Shown piece by piece: positions 26,901 to 36,002 of a DNA stretch of 64,000 nucleotides (the stretch's first letter is position 1; every line of letters begins with the position of its first letter). Under the pieces are notes generated by a model. That model worked only from the letters and a program-made list of their open reading frames with translations. It ran no database searches and had not been told where the DNA came from. Source of the stretch: Chitinophaga silvisoli (GTDB lineage: Bacteria; Bacteroidota; Bacteroidia; Chitinophagales; Chitinophagaceae); NCBI RefSeq assembly GCF_003412465.1, contig NZ_QTJV01000002.1:310001-374000 (forward strand), in the 5' to 3' direction. Made by a program: the position numbers and the translations under genes.

Positions 26901-27053
26901 GCTACGAGTCGTATTCCATTGGGTATTGTGATCGTGGGCGGTATCGTCTTTTCACTGGTCCTTACCTTATTTGTGATTCCGGCGATGTACATTTTCCTGA
27001 GCAGGAGAAAACAAGTGAAGGAACCCATAGAAGAATTTGAAGCTACTGTATAA
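23955..27053 (+). CDS. RND-family efflux pump permease (AcrB/MexF-like)
   Basis: 1032 residues with the duplicated six-helix RND layout: TM1 at about 10-30, helices 2-6 at about 335-485, a second porter loop, and helices from about 860. The proton-relay aspartate pair is present in ATGLVVDDGIVVTENIYKK (about 400-418), and the TRNGILIVEFANHKR-type motif occurs near 925. It exports drugs or other amphiphiles using the proton gradient together with the adjacent adaptor and outer-membrane genes. The TolC-like gene's first ATG directly abuts its stop codon. Confidence 0.97.
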   Translation: MSLPSLSLKRPVFAIVMNIIIVIFGFVGFNFLGVRDFPAIDPPIVNVRTSYAGANSDIIETQITEPLEKSINGIAGIKNISSSSSQGTSNITVEFELGIDLEAATNDVRDKVSQALRNLPPDIDAPPVVSKEDANSDYILSMTLQSSTRNQLEITEYANNVLLERLQTIPGVSSIRILGEKKYAMRLWMDPARLSAYSLTPSDVQQALARENVELPSGKIAGNATELTVRTFGRLNTEEDFNNLIIKNVNSSVIHFRDIGQAVLGPENEETILKESGVPMVALALTPQPGSNYVAITDEFYKRYEQLKKDLPSDLSTNIAIDNTRFIRKSIEEVEETLVVALVLVILIIYLFFRDWLMAFRPLVDIPVSLIAAFFIMYMCGFTINILTLLAIVLATGLVVDDGIVVTENIYKKIEAGMPRMQAAKEGSEEIFFAVIATSITLAFVFLPIVFLQGFVGRLFREFGIVVAGAVLISAFVSLTLTPVLNVKLGRKKHTHSWFYTKTEPFFTWMEDSYQHALEKFMKVRWIATLIIIGCVALIYFIFRNLQSELAPIEDRSQFRLSITAPEGTSYDYMERYMDGLTQFMIDSIPEKNIILTVTAPGFSGGGAVNSGFANVVLTEPHDRTRSQKEIVNMVNRNMFKFSEGKVFAIEQQTIQVGRRSGLPVSFVLQHINFDSLSKVLPIFLDEANNDPTFSGVDVDLKFNKPELRIQINRAKASELGVSVDDISQTLQLALSNVRYGYFIRNGKQYQVMGQVFRGSRDKPADLQNFYVRNSRGEAIQLDNVVTIQEETSPPIIYHFNRYKSATVSAGLAPGKTIGDGIDAMYRIYNDLQKRGVIDDSYNAALSGSSRDYAESGSNTMFALVLALVLIYLVLAAQFESWVDPFIIMLTVPLAFAGALFSLWIFGQTWNIFSQIGVIMLIGLVTKNGILIVEFANHKRDEGLPKATAAIEAATMRLRPILMTSLAMALGALPIAMSLGAAATSRIPLGIVIVGGIVFSLVLTLFVIPAMYIFLSRRKQVKEPIEEFEATV

Positions 27054-27062
27054 ATGCACGAC

Positions 27063-28376
27063 ATGAAACGCATCCTCATATTCTGCCTGTTGCTGTCTGC
27101 CATCCATGTTTCCGCACAACAGGTGCTGACGGTGGAGCAGGCAATAGACCTGGCTTTGAAGAACAATTATGATATACGGCTGGCAAAAAATGATGCCGCC
27201 ATTGCAGCGAACGATTATGCATATGCCAACTGGGCATTTGCACCCAGGATTAATGGAACAGCTTCAAAAGTATGGAATACCACGCGTACCAAACAGGAAT
27301 TCGTAAATGGTTCCAAGCGTGATACCAGTGGGATTCATAGTAATAATTTCACAGGGAATGTGACCTTGTCATGGACCCTCTTTGATGGACTAAAAATGTT
27401 TGCTACCAGGCAGAAACTGGAAGCGATAAGGGATCTGGGTGATGCCGCCATGAAAGATGCGCTGATCACAACTGTGGCCAACGTAATTGCAAGTTATTAT
27501 GCTGTAGTGCAGGGCAAGCAGCAACTGCACAACCTGTCAGAACAATTATCGATTGCAGATGAAAGAGTGAAATTGTCAGATGCAAAATTTCAGACAGGGC
27601 TTGGGCCTAAAACAGACTGGTTGCAATCAAAAGTAGATTACAATGCACTGAAGGCCTCTTATCTACGACAGCAAACGGTGATTGACCAGGGAAAGGTAAT
27701 CCTGAATCAGTACATGGCGATAGAAGGAGGGAATACACAGTACGAGGTGCAGGATAGTATTCCGTTAAATACGGATCTTGCCTATGGCAAAATGAGGGAG
27801 GAGATGCTGCAGCGGAATACTTCTTTGCTGGTAGCAAAGCAAAACCTGCAGGTATCGCAATTGGCGTTGAAAGAAAGCAGGGGAGATTATTTTCCTGTCA
27901 TCAATTTCAATTCAGGCTACAACTTTACGAAGCTTAATTCGAATGCAGCAACGAACTCATTTAGTCCGGTATTTAACCAAAATGGGGTGTTTAATTATGG
28001 GTTTTCGGCTACGATTCCCATCTTCAACGGACTGACTGTGCGCAGGCAGGTGAAGAACGCGGAGCTTAATGTGAGCTATCAGCAGCTTTCGCTGGAAAAT
28101 ACGCGCACGAAGGTGGATATGGCATTGAGTAATGCATTTAAGGATTATGAATATTATAAGACGGCGGTAGACCTGGAGGAAGAGAACCTGGGACTGGCAA
28201 GGGAGAATGCGATGGTGGCTTTGGAGCGGTTCAAACAGGGAGTGTCCACAACGATTGAGGTGAAGGAGGCGCAGCAAAGCCTGGAAGATGCTTATAACCG
28301 CCTGATTAATGCACGATATAATATTAAACTGGCAGAAACACAACTACTGCGTTTAAATGGCGATTTAATAAAGTAA
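27063..28376 (+). CDS. TolC family outer-membrane efflux protein
   Basis: 437 residues from the ATG at 27063, which gives a good signal peptide (MKRILIFCLLLSAIHVSAQQ); an ATG at 27054 would add three residues. Two outer-membrane efflux repeats follow, starting LTVEQAIDLALKNNYDIRLAKN and, in the second half, LQVSQLALKESRGDYFPVIN, with GLTVRRQVKNAELNV at the second barrel section. It provides the outer-membrane exit duct of the RND system and is the last gene of the operon, closed by a strong terminator. Confidence 0.95.
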   Translation: MKRILIFCLLLSAIHVSAQQVLTVEQAIDLALKNNYDIRLAKNDAAIAANDYAYANWAFAPRINGTASKVWNTTRTKQEFVNGSKRDTSGIHSNNFTGNVTLSWTLFDGLKMFATRQKLEAIRDLGDAAMKDALITTVANVIASYYAVVQGKQQLHNLSEQLSIADERVKLSDAKFQTGLGPKTDWLQSKVDYNALKASYLRQQTVIDQGKVILNQYMAIEGGNTQYEVQDSIPLNTDLAYGKMREEMLQRNTSLLVAKQNLQVSQLALKESRGDYFPVINFNSGYNFTKLNSNAATNSFSPVFNQNGVFNYGFSATIPIFNGLTVRRQVKNAELNVSYQQLSLENTRTKVDMALSNAFKDYEYYKTAVDLEEENLGLARENAMVALERFKQGVSTTIEVKEAQQSLEDAYNRLINARYNIKLAETQLLRLNGDLIK

Positions 28377-28411
28377 AAAAGCGGGGTTGCCGAATGGCAA
28401 CCCCGCTTTTT
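28377..28411. terminator. Bidirectional terminator after the efflux operon
   Basis: AAAAGCGGGGTTGCC pairs perfectly with GGCAACCCCGCTTTT around GAAT, with A/T runs on both sides, serving the efflux operon and the convergent gene at 28413. Confidence 0.9.
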
Positions 28412-28412
28412 T

Positions 28413-29180
28413 TTATTGCTCCTCCTCTTTCTTCGCCGGTGGCAGCGTTCCCGCAGCCTTATCCTTCTGATACTGAGCAAAACTATTTTTAATATACAAC
28501 ATCAAATCATACTCTGTCGCATCCTGCATAAACTGGTACCCCGGCCTATACCTCATCATAAAACTATCCAACTCATTTCCATTCAGGTGCGTCATCTTCT
28601 CCACCAATTCCGGGCTATACCGGTTATCTATATACTTTTCCTTCTCCCAATATACCAGCTGCTCTTTGAAGTGTTCATTACGCTTCCTCTGCTTACTGGG
28701 CACCAGGTATGTCAGTGCTGTAATCGGGTGCGCCGGCAATGTCTTCAACACATCCATCGCTCCCGGTTTCTTATATCCAAAATACTTTGCATATTCCTGC
28801 CTGGTAGCCGCCGAATCTCTCACATAATTACGCCCTCTTACATCCACACCCTGTATAGTAATTACCCGCTTGGTCATATACACATTAATGAACATAGAAG
28901 TAGAAGGTACAGCTACAAATTTTCGTTCATAAGTCAACATGCTGAACTCCAGGGTATCCCCCGGCATTGCATCAATCTCAAATCGACCACTTTCACTCCC
29001 TAACACCCCTGACCGCGTCTTTTTATTGATAATACTAACGTTCGGAATCCCCTGTCTGTTGTCAATGTCCGTAATCAGACCCGACACTCTTACCTGCGCA
29101 CCTGCGTGCTGCAGACAGAAAAACAGGCTAAAAAATAGTGCTCCAAGCCAGATGGGAAGCGTTTTAATTCGTCTAGGCAT
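28413..29180 (-). CDS. Exported carboxypeptidase-regulatory-like domain protein
   Basis: 255 residues with a signal peptide ending HAGAQ (about 29) and a CarboxypepD_reg/prealbumin-like domain at about 30-115 (VSGLITDIDNRQGIPNVSI, SGRFEIDAMPGDTLEFS, ITIQGVDVRGR). The remaining 140 residues are helical and charged and match nothing I recognise; the tail ends KKEEEQ. Similar short proteins are widespread in Bacteroidota as stand-alone relatives of the SusC N-terminal domain. The location is probably the periplasm or outer-membrane inner face. Confidence 0.8.
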   Translation of the reverse strand: MPRRIKTLPIWLGALFFSLFFCLQHAGAQVRVSGLITDIDNRQGIPNVSIINKKTRSGVLGSESGRFEIDAMPGDTLEFSMLTYERKFVAVPSTSMFINVYMTKRVITIQGVDVRGRNYVRDSAATRQEYAKYFGYKKPGAMDVLKTLPAHPITALTYLVPSKQRKRNEHFKEQLVYWEKEKYIDNRYSPELVEKMTHLNGNELDSFMMRYRPGYQFMQDATEYDLMLYIKNSFAQYQKDKAAGTLPPAKKEEEQ

Positions 29181-29316
29181 CGCTCAAAAATAAATTTCCC
29201 CTCGCAAATGAAACGTTAAAAATAGAGATTAATGTTCAAAAATCGGGGTTAATGGCCGTTAAACATACCATTAATTTATAAATAATTACTTTTAACACTC
29301 ATATATTCCAAACACT

Positions 29317-30243
29317 ATGCCTCAGAAGATCATTTTTGCAACACAGCGCTACCAGTATCTCAAAGACCGTATACTGGCGCTGGCCCCCCACTGGGAGGAA
29401 GGAAAACTGGAAATACGTGACTTTCCGGACGGGGAGCATTATCACCGTATCAGGAGCCAGGTACATGGCAAAGAGGTAATAGTGCTGGGAGGTACCATTG
29501 ACGACAAAGAAACCCTGGAATTGTTCGATATTGCCCATGGATGTATCCAGCTGGATGCCCATGCATTAAACCTGGTTATACCTTTCTTTGGTTATTCCAC
29601 CATGGAAAGAGCCGTCAAATCAGGCGAGATTGTGAAGGCCAAAACCCGGGCTTTACTTTTTTCTGCCCTGCCCGCTACAAACAGTGGTAACAAAGTGGTG
29701 CTCATGGATCTTCATGTAGACGGTATCACTTACTACTTTGAGAGTGGGGTAAGACCAGTTCACCTGTATGGCAAAGACCTCGTCAAAGAAGCAGCGATGG
29801 AATTAGGCGGCGGTGAACCATTCGTATTAGCAAGCACCGATGCAGGAAGAGCAAAGTGGGTGGAATCACTTGCGAATGATCTGAATGTAGAAGCAGCCTT
29901 TGTATTCAAAAAACGCATCTCCGGCGAAACCACACAAATCACAGGTATCAATGCAGAAGTAGAAAATAAAAATGTCATCATCTATGATGATATGATCCGC
30001 ACTGGTGGCTCCCTCATACATGCTGCACAATCCTACCTGGATGCAGGTGCAAAATCTATTTCCGTCATCACCACGCACGGAATATTTGCTGGTGGCGGAT
30101 TTGAGAAGATCAAAAAAAGCGGGATCATCAAAAAAGTGATTTGTGCAGATACACATCCGAATGCACTAAGTATACAGGATGATTTGCTGACAGTAAAATC
30201 AGTAGATAAGATCATAGTTGACTATTTTCAGCACCAGGGATAA
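29317..30243 (+). CDS. Divergent ribose-phosphate pyrophosphokinase-like protein
   Basis: 308 residues on the PRPP-synthetase plan: N-terminal FPDGEHYHRI (canonical SDGE), LVIPFFGYSTMER where classical enzymes have YARQDR, DLHVDGITYYFE where they have DLHxxQIQGFF, a KKR catalytic loop (FVFKKRISGETTQ), and the PRPP-binding loop VIIYDDMIRTGGS. The PRPP loop and the metal-binding DLH are intact but the ATP-site region is altered, so it is a paralog whose activity or nucleotide preference may differ from housekeeping Prs. It is a single gene with its own terminator. Confidence 0.82.
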   Translation: MPQKIIFATQRYQYLKDRILALAPHWEEGKLEIRDFPDGEHYHRIRSQVHGKEVIVLGGTIDDKETLELFDIAHGCIQLDAHALNLVIPFFGYSTMERAVKSGEIVKAKTRALLFSALPATNSGNKVVLMDLHVDGITYYFESGVRPVHLYGKDLVKEAAMELGGGEPFVLASTDAGRAKWVESLANDLNVEAAFVFKKRISGETTQITGINAEVENKNVIIYDDMIRTGGSLIHAAQSYLDAGAKSISVITTHGIFAGGGFEKIKKSGIIKKVICADTHPNALSIQDDLLTVKSVDKIIVDYFQHQG

Positions 30244-30267
30244 AATTCCAACACACTTCACTTACTA

Positions 30268-30306
30268 AGCCGCCGTATGCATCAGTCATCAACGACGGCT
30301 TTTTTT
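30268..30306 (+). terminator. Intrinsic terminator after the PRPP-synthetase-like gene
   Basis: AGCCGCCGT pairs with ACGACGGCT (one mismatch) and is followed by seven T. Confidence 0.75.
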
Positions 30307-30728
30307 AAATACCTGGTAAACTCATTCAGGTAATCTCATCAAGTGAGTATTACTGCACAATTCCGGCACCGGGCCTTGGCAAGGTGTTTGATATACAGCG
30401 TTCTGGAAAGGAAGAGCTGTAGAGTAGTGCTGCGCAACAAACACACAAACTGACATAACGAACACTGAATTGTTTGAAACGGTGCTTCACCGCAGGTGAG
30501 GGGCAGGAAAATACCATATGCGGATGTTGCATTTTCACACCTATAGACCAACACTGTAGAAGCCAGTGGTTAAGGCATTTTACAGGAATTCCCAAGAAAT
30601 AATCCTGAGCCGGTTCATTGTACCGAAGATTTCGATTGTATTATAATTGAGCGAAGGAATCAGGTATTGTAAACAGGAAACGGAAACCTGTTACTAAAAA
30701 ATTTTAAACCAAATCTTGCAATATAACA
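30307..30728. other. Intergenic leader of the second SusC gene
   Basis: No convincing gene on either strand. The last 70 bases before the SusC start are AT-rich and should contain its promoter, but no exact TAnnTTTG box was found. Confidence 0.5.
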
Positions 30729-33700
30729 ATGAGAAGCCATGTACTTACCTGGTTATGGCTGTGCTTTGCTATTTACTGTACTATAGGACCCAACAGAGCA
30801 AGCGCAAACGTTAACCGGCCAATCCTGACGTATTCTGCTGTAAGCACAATACAGCAGCAACCCAAAGACACTACTGTGAAGCCGTCCGCTTCTCCCGTAG
30901 TGATCACCCCTTCTGCCGGCAAACCGGCCACAGACACGACTAAGCCAGCAACGGCCACTCCTGTGACCATTACGCCGAACAATAATAATCAAAGCAACAA
31001 AGCAGACACAAACAAACCTGCTGCGGCTGTGATTAAACCCAATAATACGGCGAAGGATAGTACTAAAACAGATACTACCCAACCTGCTGCTGCAGTGATT
31101 ACTCCTAATAATAAGGCGAGTGACAGTACCCGCAAGGATACGACCAAACCCGCTACTGCAGCTAGTGACAGCTCAAAGAAAACTTCTTCTGACACATCTG
31201 CACTGATCCTGCCTTCAGATAGTAATACACTGAAGAAAGAGATTGGTCAATTCACATTGAATGGTGTGGTAAAACAACCGGGAGGCCAGCCCATACCGGG
31301 TGCACAGGTAGTGAACCTGTCCACAAAGCAAGGTGTTGCAGCCAATGTAGATGGTACCTTTTCTATCAAGGCTTCTCTGAAAGATACCATCAAAATATCA
31401 GCACCTACCTTTGGCGACCAGGCAATACCCTTGACCAGCAAGGATTCCCTGCCAGTGACATTGACGGCAGCCTCTACGGGTAAAAAACAATTGCAGGAAG
31501 TAGTAGTCACTGCACTCGGTATTCAGCGCAATACAAGAGCAGTAGGTTATGCTATTGAAGATGTAGGCGGTAGTGCCGTACAGGAAGCAAAAGAAGTGAA
31601 CTTCGTAAATGCCCTGCAAGGTAAGGTACCGGGTCTGCAAATCTCCTCAAACACCGGTTCCATGGGCGGTTCCAACAAGATCACCATCCGTGGTACAAAA
31701 TCAATCTTAGGTGATAACAACGCATTCATAGTTGTAGATGGAACTCCATTCGTAAACAGCAACAGTAACCAGCCAGGACAGCTGAATGGTGGTGGTGGTT
31801 ATGACTACGGTTCCTCTCTGCAAGATATCAATCCTGAAGACATTGATAATATCTCCATCCTGAAAGGTGCCGCTGCTACTGCACTGTACGGTAGTCGCGG
31901 TGCAAACGGTGTAATGCTCATCACTACCAAAAAACGTCCTGATGTAGGCGGTGGTATCGGTGTAACATATAGCCTGAATGCACAAGCGGATCAGGTTTCT
32001 ATCTTACCACACTACCAGAATCAATATGGTGGTGGTAGTGGTGGAAAGTTTGAAAAGCTTTATTACAACGAACATCCTGAAGCCTTCACCAGCGAGTCCA
32101 GTGCTACATACGATGACAATGACGGATTAGGAAGATATGACCTGATGCCGATATACAAAGCAGATGAATCATGGGGACCAAAACTGGAAGGACAGCTGGT
32201 GCGCCCATACTACTCCTTCGATAAAGATAAGGGCAATCCTTACTTTGGCCAGACTACTCCATGGGTAGCGCAACCTAACAACGTGAAGGATTTCTACAGA
32301 ACGGGGTATACCATCACCAACAATATTGCTATGGCCGGCACGAATGACAAAGGCTATTTCCGCCTCTCCTATGGCAATATGAACCAGGTATTCGTACTGC
32401 CTAATGCAAGTATGAACAGGAACAACGTATCGTTCAATGGTGGATATGAAATCGCGAAAGGACTGAAAGCAGTAGCTTCTGTAAACTACACTGCATTCGC
32501 CGCGAAAGGCAGACCTGGTACAGGTTTCACCGGACCTAACCCCACCCTCCAGTTTACAATGTATGGTCAGCGTCAGCTGAATCTCGATATGGAAAAGAGA
32601 TACAAATATGAAGATGGTTCACAGATCACCTGGAACCGTACTTCATGGGATAATCCTGCTCCTGCTTCCAGCAACGGACCATACTGGAACCGCTACATGG
32701 ATTATGAAACCGATAGCCGTAACCGCATCTTCGGTAATGCAGGCCTTGATTATGAAGCGAACAAATGGTTAACCTTCAGTGGCCGCGTGTTTATGGATAA
32801 CTACAATTCACTGCAGGAAGAACGTACTGCAAAAGATTATTTCATAGGTGGCTATATCAAGCGTTTACCAACTGCAAGAGAAATGAACTACCAGCTGACT
32901 GCTAATATGAAGTTCGATCTTGGAAAAGATTTCAAACTGAATGGCCTGGTAGGTGGTAATATCATGCACCGTAAATGGACTGTAACAGGTGGTGCTACCA
33001 ATGGAGGCCTGATCCTGCCACTGGTATATAACCTGAACAACTCTGTTACTACTGCGACTCCGTACGATGAATATTATGAGAAACAAATCAATTCCGCATT
33101 TGCAACTGCATCCCTCTCTTATAAGAACTTCCTGTTCTTAGATCTGACAGGACGTGCTGACTGGAGCTCTGCGCTGATGAGTGAAAACAATCCTTATGTA
33201 TATCCATCTGCGTCCGCATCCTTTGTATTCTCCGATTTATTGAAGAGCTGGAAATGGCTGTCCTTCGGTAAATTACGTGCAAGTGCTTCTGCTGTAGGTA
33301 GTGATACCGATCCTTACCAGATCTATGACATCTACCAGTTCGTAGCTGGTTTTGGCAGTAACCCAATCACACAGGCTTATCCTACCAAATACAATATGAA
33401 TCTGAAACCTGAGCGCACACAGGAATATGAAACAGGTATCGCCCTGAAGTTCCTCGATGAACGCGTAGGCCTGGATTTCACCTACTATCAGCGAACTACC
33501 AAAGACCAGATCATGCCGCTGACAGTATCTCCGGCTACAGGTTATACCACTACATATGTAAATGGTGGTAGTGTTCAGAACAAGGGTATTGAAGCATCAC
33601 TGTCACTGAATCCTATCCGCCTGAAGAATGGTTTCCGCTGGGATATCGTAGCGAATATTGCACGCAATAAGAACAAAGTGTTGAATATGAATATCGACCA

Positions 33701-34424
33701 GTACGGTACTTCTCTCACGCAGTTAACGATCGGAACTGACCGTCGTACTACAAGAGTATCAGTAGTAGGCCTGGTAGGTCAGCCGCTGGGAACACTGATG
33801 GGTACCGACTATGTGTACAATGATAAAGGTGAACGCATCGTAGGTGCTGATGGCAACTACCTGATCTCAGATATCAAACCTATTGGTTATGCTTATCCTG
33901 ATTACACAGGTGGTATCAACAATACGTTCTCTTACAAAGGGATCTACCTGTCTGCGCTGATCGACTTCCAGCATGGTGGCAATTTCTTCTCTTATACCAA
34001 CATGTATGGTAAGATCTCTGGTCTGCTGGATGTCACTGCTGACAACAATGTGCGTGAAACCGGTATCATCGCAAAAGGTGTGAAGGAAGATGGCACACCC
34101 AATGACGTAGTGCTGGATGCAAATACTTACTTCGTAAACAACGAAAACAAAACCTTGAGCAAAGCGAACCTGTATGATGCAAGTTATATTTACCTGCGTG
34201 AAGTAAAGCTGGGTTATAACCTTCCGGAGGCATGGTACAAACGCTTCCACGCACAGAGTGCAAGACTCTCTTTATATGGCCGTAACTTATGGTTGATGCA
34301 TAGCAATGCACCAAACGTAGACCCGTCCAACATTCTCAATTCAAGTTCCAACATTGTGGGTATAGAAGGTGGTGCATTGCCATCCATCCGCTCTTTTGGT
34401 GTTAACCTCAATGTTTCATTCTAA
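30729..34424 (+). CDS. SusC/RagA family TonB-linked receptor with Thr/Pro-rich repeat N-terminus
   Basis: 1231 residues. After a signal peptide (cleavage near RASA, 25) comes a 110-residue low-complexity stretch of about five imperfect ~22-residue repeats starting DTTxP (about 46-157), then a carboxypeptidase-regulatory-like domain (about 173-255), plug (LQEVVVTALGIQRNTRAVGYA, AFIVVDGTPF, AAATALYGSRGANGVMLITTKK) and barrel ending GVNLNVSF. No STN domain is present, so FecR-type signalling is not expected. It forms an import channel with the SusD-like gene 13 bases downstream. No glycosidase is next to it, so the substrate could be peptide or other polymer as well as glycan. Confidence 0.95.
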   Translation: MRSHVLTWLWLCFAIYCTIGPNRASANVNRPILTYSAVSTIQQQPKDTTVKPSASPVVITPSAGKPATDTTKPATATPVTITPNNNNQSNKADTNKPAAAVIKPNNTAKDSTKTDTTQPAAAVITPNNKASDSTRKDTTKPATAASDSSKKTSSDTSALILPSDSNTLKKEIGQFTLNGVVKQPGGQPIPGAQVVNLSTKQGVAANVDGTFSIKASLKDTIKISAPTFGDQAIPLTSKDSLPVTLTAASTGKKQLQEVVVTALGIQRNTRAVGYAIEDVGGSAVQEAKEVNFVNALQGKVPGLQISSNTGSMGGSNKITIRGTKSILGDNNAFIVVDGTPFVNSNSNQPGQLNGGGGYDYGSSLQDINPEDIDNISILKGAAATALYGSRGANGVMLITTKKRPDVGGGIGVTYSLNAQADQVSILPHYQNQYGGGSGGKFEKLYYNEHPEAFTSESSATYDDNDGLGRYDLMPIYKADESWGPKLEGQLVRPYYSFDKDKGNPYFGQTTPWVAQPNNVKDFYRTGYTITNNIAMAGTNDKGYFRLSYGNMNQVFVLPNASMNRNNVSFNGGYEIAKGLKAVASVNYTAFAAKGRPGTGFTGPNPTLQFTMYGQRQLNLDMEKRYKYEDGSQITWNRTSWDNPAPASSNGPYWNRYMDYETDSRNRIFGNAGLDYEANKWLTFSGRVFMDNYNSLQEERTAKDYFIGGYIKRLPTAREMNYQLTANMKFDLGKDFKLNGLVGGNIMHRKWTVTGGATNGGLILPLVYNLNNSVTTATPYDEYYEKQINSAFATASLSYKNFLFLDLTGRADWSSALMSENNPYVYPSASASFVFSDLLKSWKWLSFGKLRASASAVGSDTDPYQIYDIYQFVAGFGSNPITQAYPTKYNMNLKPERTQEYETGIALKFLDERVGLDFTYYQRTTKDQIMPLTVSPATGYTTTYVNGGSVQNKGIEASLSLNPIRLKNGFRWDIVANIARNKNKVLNMNIDQYGTSLTQLTIGTDRRTTRVSVVGLVGQPLGTLMGTDYVYNDKGERIVGADGNYLISDIKPIGYAYPDYTGGINNTFSYKGIYLSALIDFQHGGNFFSYTNMYGKISGLLDVTADNNVRETGIIAKGVKEDGTPNDVVLDANTYFVNNENKTLSKANLYDASYIYLREVKLGYNLPEAWYKRFHAQSARLSLYGRNLWLMHSNAPNVDPSNILNSSSNIVGIEGGALPSIRSFGVNLNVSF

Positions 34425-34437
34425 AAAATGACGCAAA

Positions 34438-35895
34438 ATGCTTAACCGTATCATAAAATATAGTTTGCTGTTTGCTTTCGTTGGGCTGATGATGGCCGGA
34501 TGCAGAAAGCTGGATAGCATCAATCACGATCCGACTAAATCAACTACTACCGAGCCTCCATATTTGCTCACAGGTGCAGAAAAAAGTGTAATGGACATCC
34601 TGTATAGCACTTTGCAGAATGGCTACATCGGTATGCAGTATGCACAGTTTTGGACTGGCAATACCAGGGTTGCAGACAGCCAGTATTCACTGGATGAAAA
34701 CAACAATGGCGCTTTGTGGACCACGCTGTATGCAGCTGCGCATAACCTGGACCTGATCCGCATTCTGAATGCTGATGGCACTAATCCTGCTGCGCAAAAT
34801 CAGAATGCTATTGCAGGTATTCTGAAAGTATGGATCATGCAGATCCTGACAGATACTTATGTGAATGTACCATATACACAAGCATTGGATGTTACAAAAT
34901 ATATAACACCAGTGTATGACGACGCAAAAACAATTTACAGTCAACTCGCTGATACGCTGACAGCAAATATCAATGCGCTGGATGCTTCTCAGCCTACATT
35001 TTCCACGGCAGATGTGATCTATAGCGGAGATGTAGATAAGTGGAAAACTTTAGGTCATAGCCTCATGCTGCGCCTGGCTATCCGGATAGCGGATGCTGAC
35101 AATGCAAAGGCGAAAAGCCTGATAGAAGCAAACTACCAGGGAGCAATGACCAGTAACAGTGACAATGCGGAATTTGCATACCTGGGTGCTGATCCCAACA
35201 GGTATCCGATGGATGAAACCAACAGGCCTATTATTGATTTCTTTGTAACAACCACACTGGTTGATTATATGAGGAGTGTCAATGATCCAAGACTGGGTAT
35301 CTATGCAAGACCAGTAGAAGGTCTTACAATTGATACAATCTATGGTATGCCTTATGGGATGAGCACCACAGATGCAAATCGCCCCAGCACAGCTTCTTAC
35401 CCTGGTACAAAGATCTATGGTGCTGATATGAAAGGCATCCTGATGACTTATTCAGAAGTAGCCTTTACACTGGCAGAAGCGGCAGCAAGAGGCTATTCAG
35501 TAGGCAGTGATGCCGCTACTTATTATGAAGCGGGTGTACGTGCTTCTATGGAGTACTGGGGGGTAACTGATGGTGTGGATGAATACCTGGCTACAGTACC
35601 TTATAATGGTGGAGATTGGAAGAATGTAATCGGTACACAAAAATGGCTGTCATTGTATCCGCAGGGTTTCCAGGCATGGTTCGAAAGAATCCGCCTGAAC
35701 TTTGCAAAACCTGATGGTTCCGCTCTGTTCATTGCACCCGTTTCCGGCTCACTGGATCAGGATGTGACACTGGTGCCTTACCGGCTCACTTATCCAATAG
35801 TGGAGTCGAACTCCAACAGTACCAATTACGCCGCTGCAGGTAGTGCTATAGGCGGTGATAATAAGGGCACGAAGAACTGGTGGATTACTTACTAA
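34438..35895 (+). CDS. SusD-like outer-membrane lipoprotein (SusD-like_2 type)
   Basis: 485 residues with a lipobox (MMAGCRKLDSINHDPTKST, lipid-bearing Cys22) and the helical repeat core of the SusD/RagB superfamily (QYAQFWTG, WTTLYAAAHNLDLI, KVWIMQILTDTYVNVPYTQAL, ILMTYSEVAFTLAEAAARGY). The layout fits the SusD-like_2 family. It binds substrate at the surface for the SusC-like channel encoded 13 bases upstream. A strong terminator follows. Confidence 0.93.
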   Translation: MLNRIIKYSLLFAFVGLMMAGCRKLDSINHDPTKSTTTEPPYLLTGAEKSVMDILYSTLQNGYIGMQYAQFWTGNTRVADSQYSLDENNNGALWTTLYAAAHNLDLIRILNADGTNPAAQNQNAIAGILKVWIMQILTDTYVNVPYTQALDVTKYITPVYDDAKTIYSQLADTLTANINALDASQPTFSTADVIYSGDVDKWKTLGHSLMLRLAIRIADADNAKAKSLIEANYQGAMTSNSDNAEFAYLGADPNRYPMDETNRPIIDFFVTTTLVDYMRSVNDPRLGIYARPVEGLTIDTIYGMPYGMSTTDANRPSTASYPGTKIYGADMKGILMTYSEVAFTLAEAAARGYSVGSDAATYYEAGVRASMEYWGVTDGVDEYLATVPYNGGDWKNVIGTQKWLSLYPQGFQAWFERIRLNFAKPDGSALFIAPVSGSLDQDVTLVPYRLTYPIVESNSNSTNYAAAGSAIGGDNKGTKNWWITY

Positions 35896-35919
35896 CACAA
35901 CTATCACTTATAAAACCCT

Positions 35920-35952
35920 GCCGGCCTGCTCTTTAGCGGGCCGGCTTTTTTT
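35920..35952 (+). terminator. Intrinsic terminator after the second SusCD pair
   Basis: GCCGGCC and GGCCGGC pair, extended by GC/GC next to a TCTTTA loop, and are followed by seven to eight T. Confidence 0.85.
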
Positions 35953-36002
35953 ATGGCTGTATTTCTTATTTTTACTACTCAACCTATTATGTGATTTAAT
36001 AT

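Noticed and set aside
30350..30595. 81-codon minus-strand frame before the second SusC gene
   Set aside because: Cysteine- and histidine-rich nonsense composition; no family resemblance.
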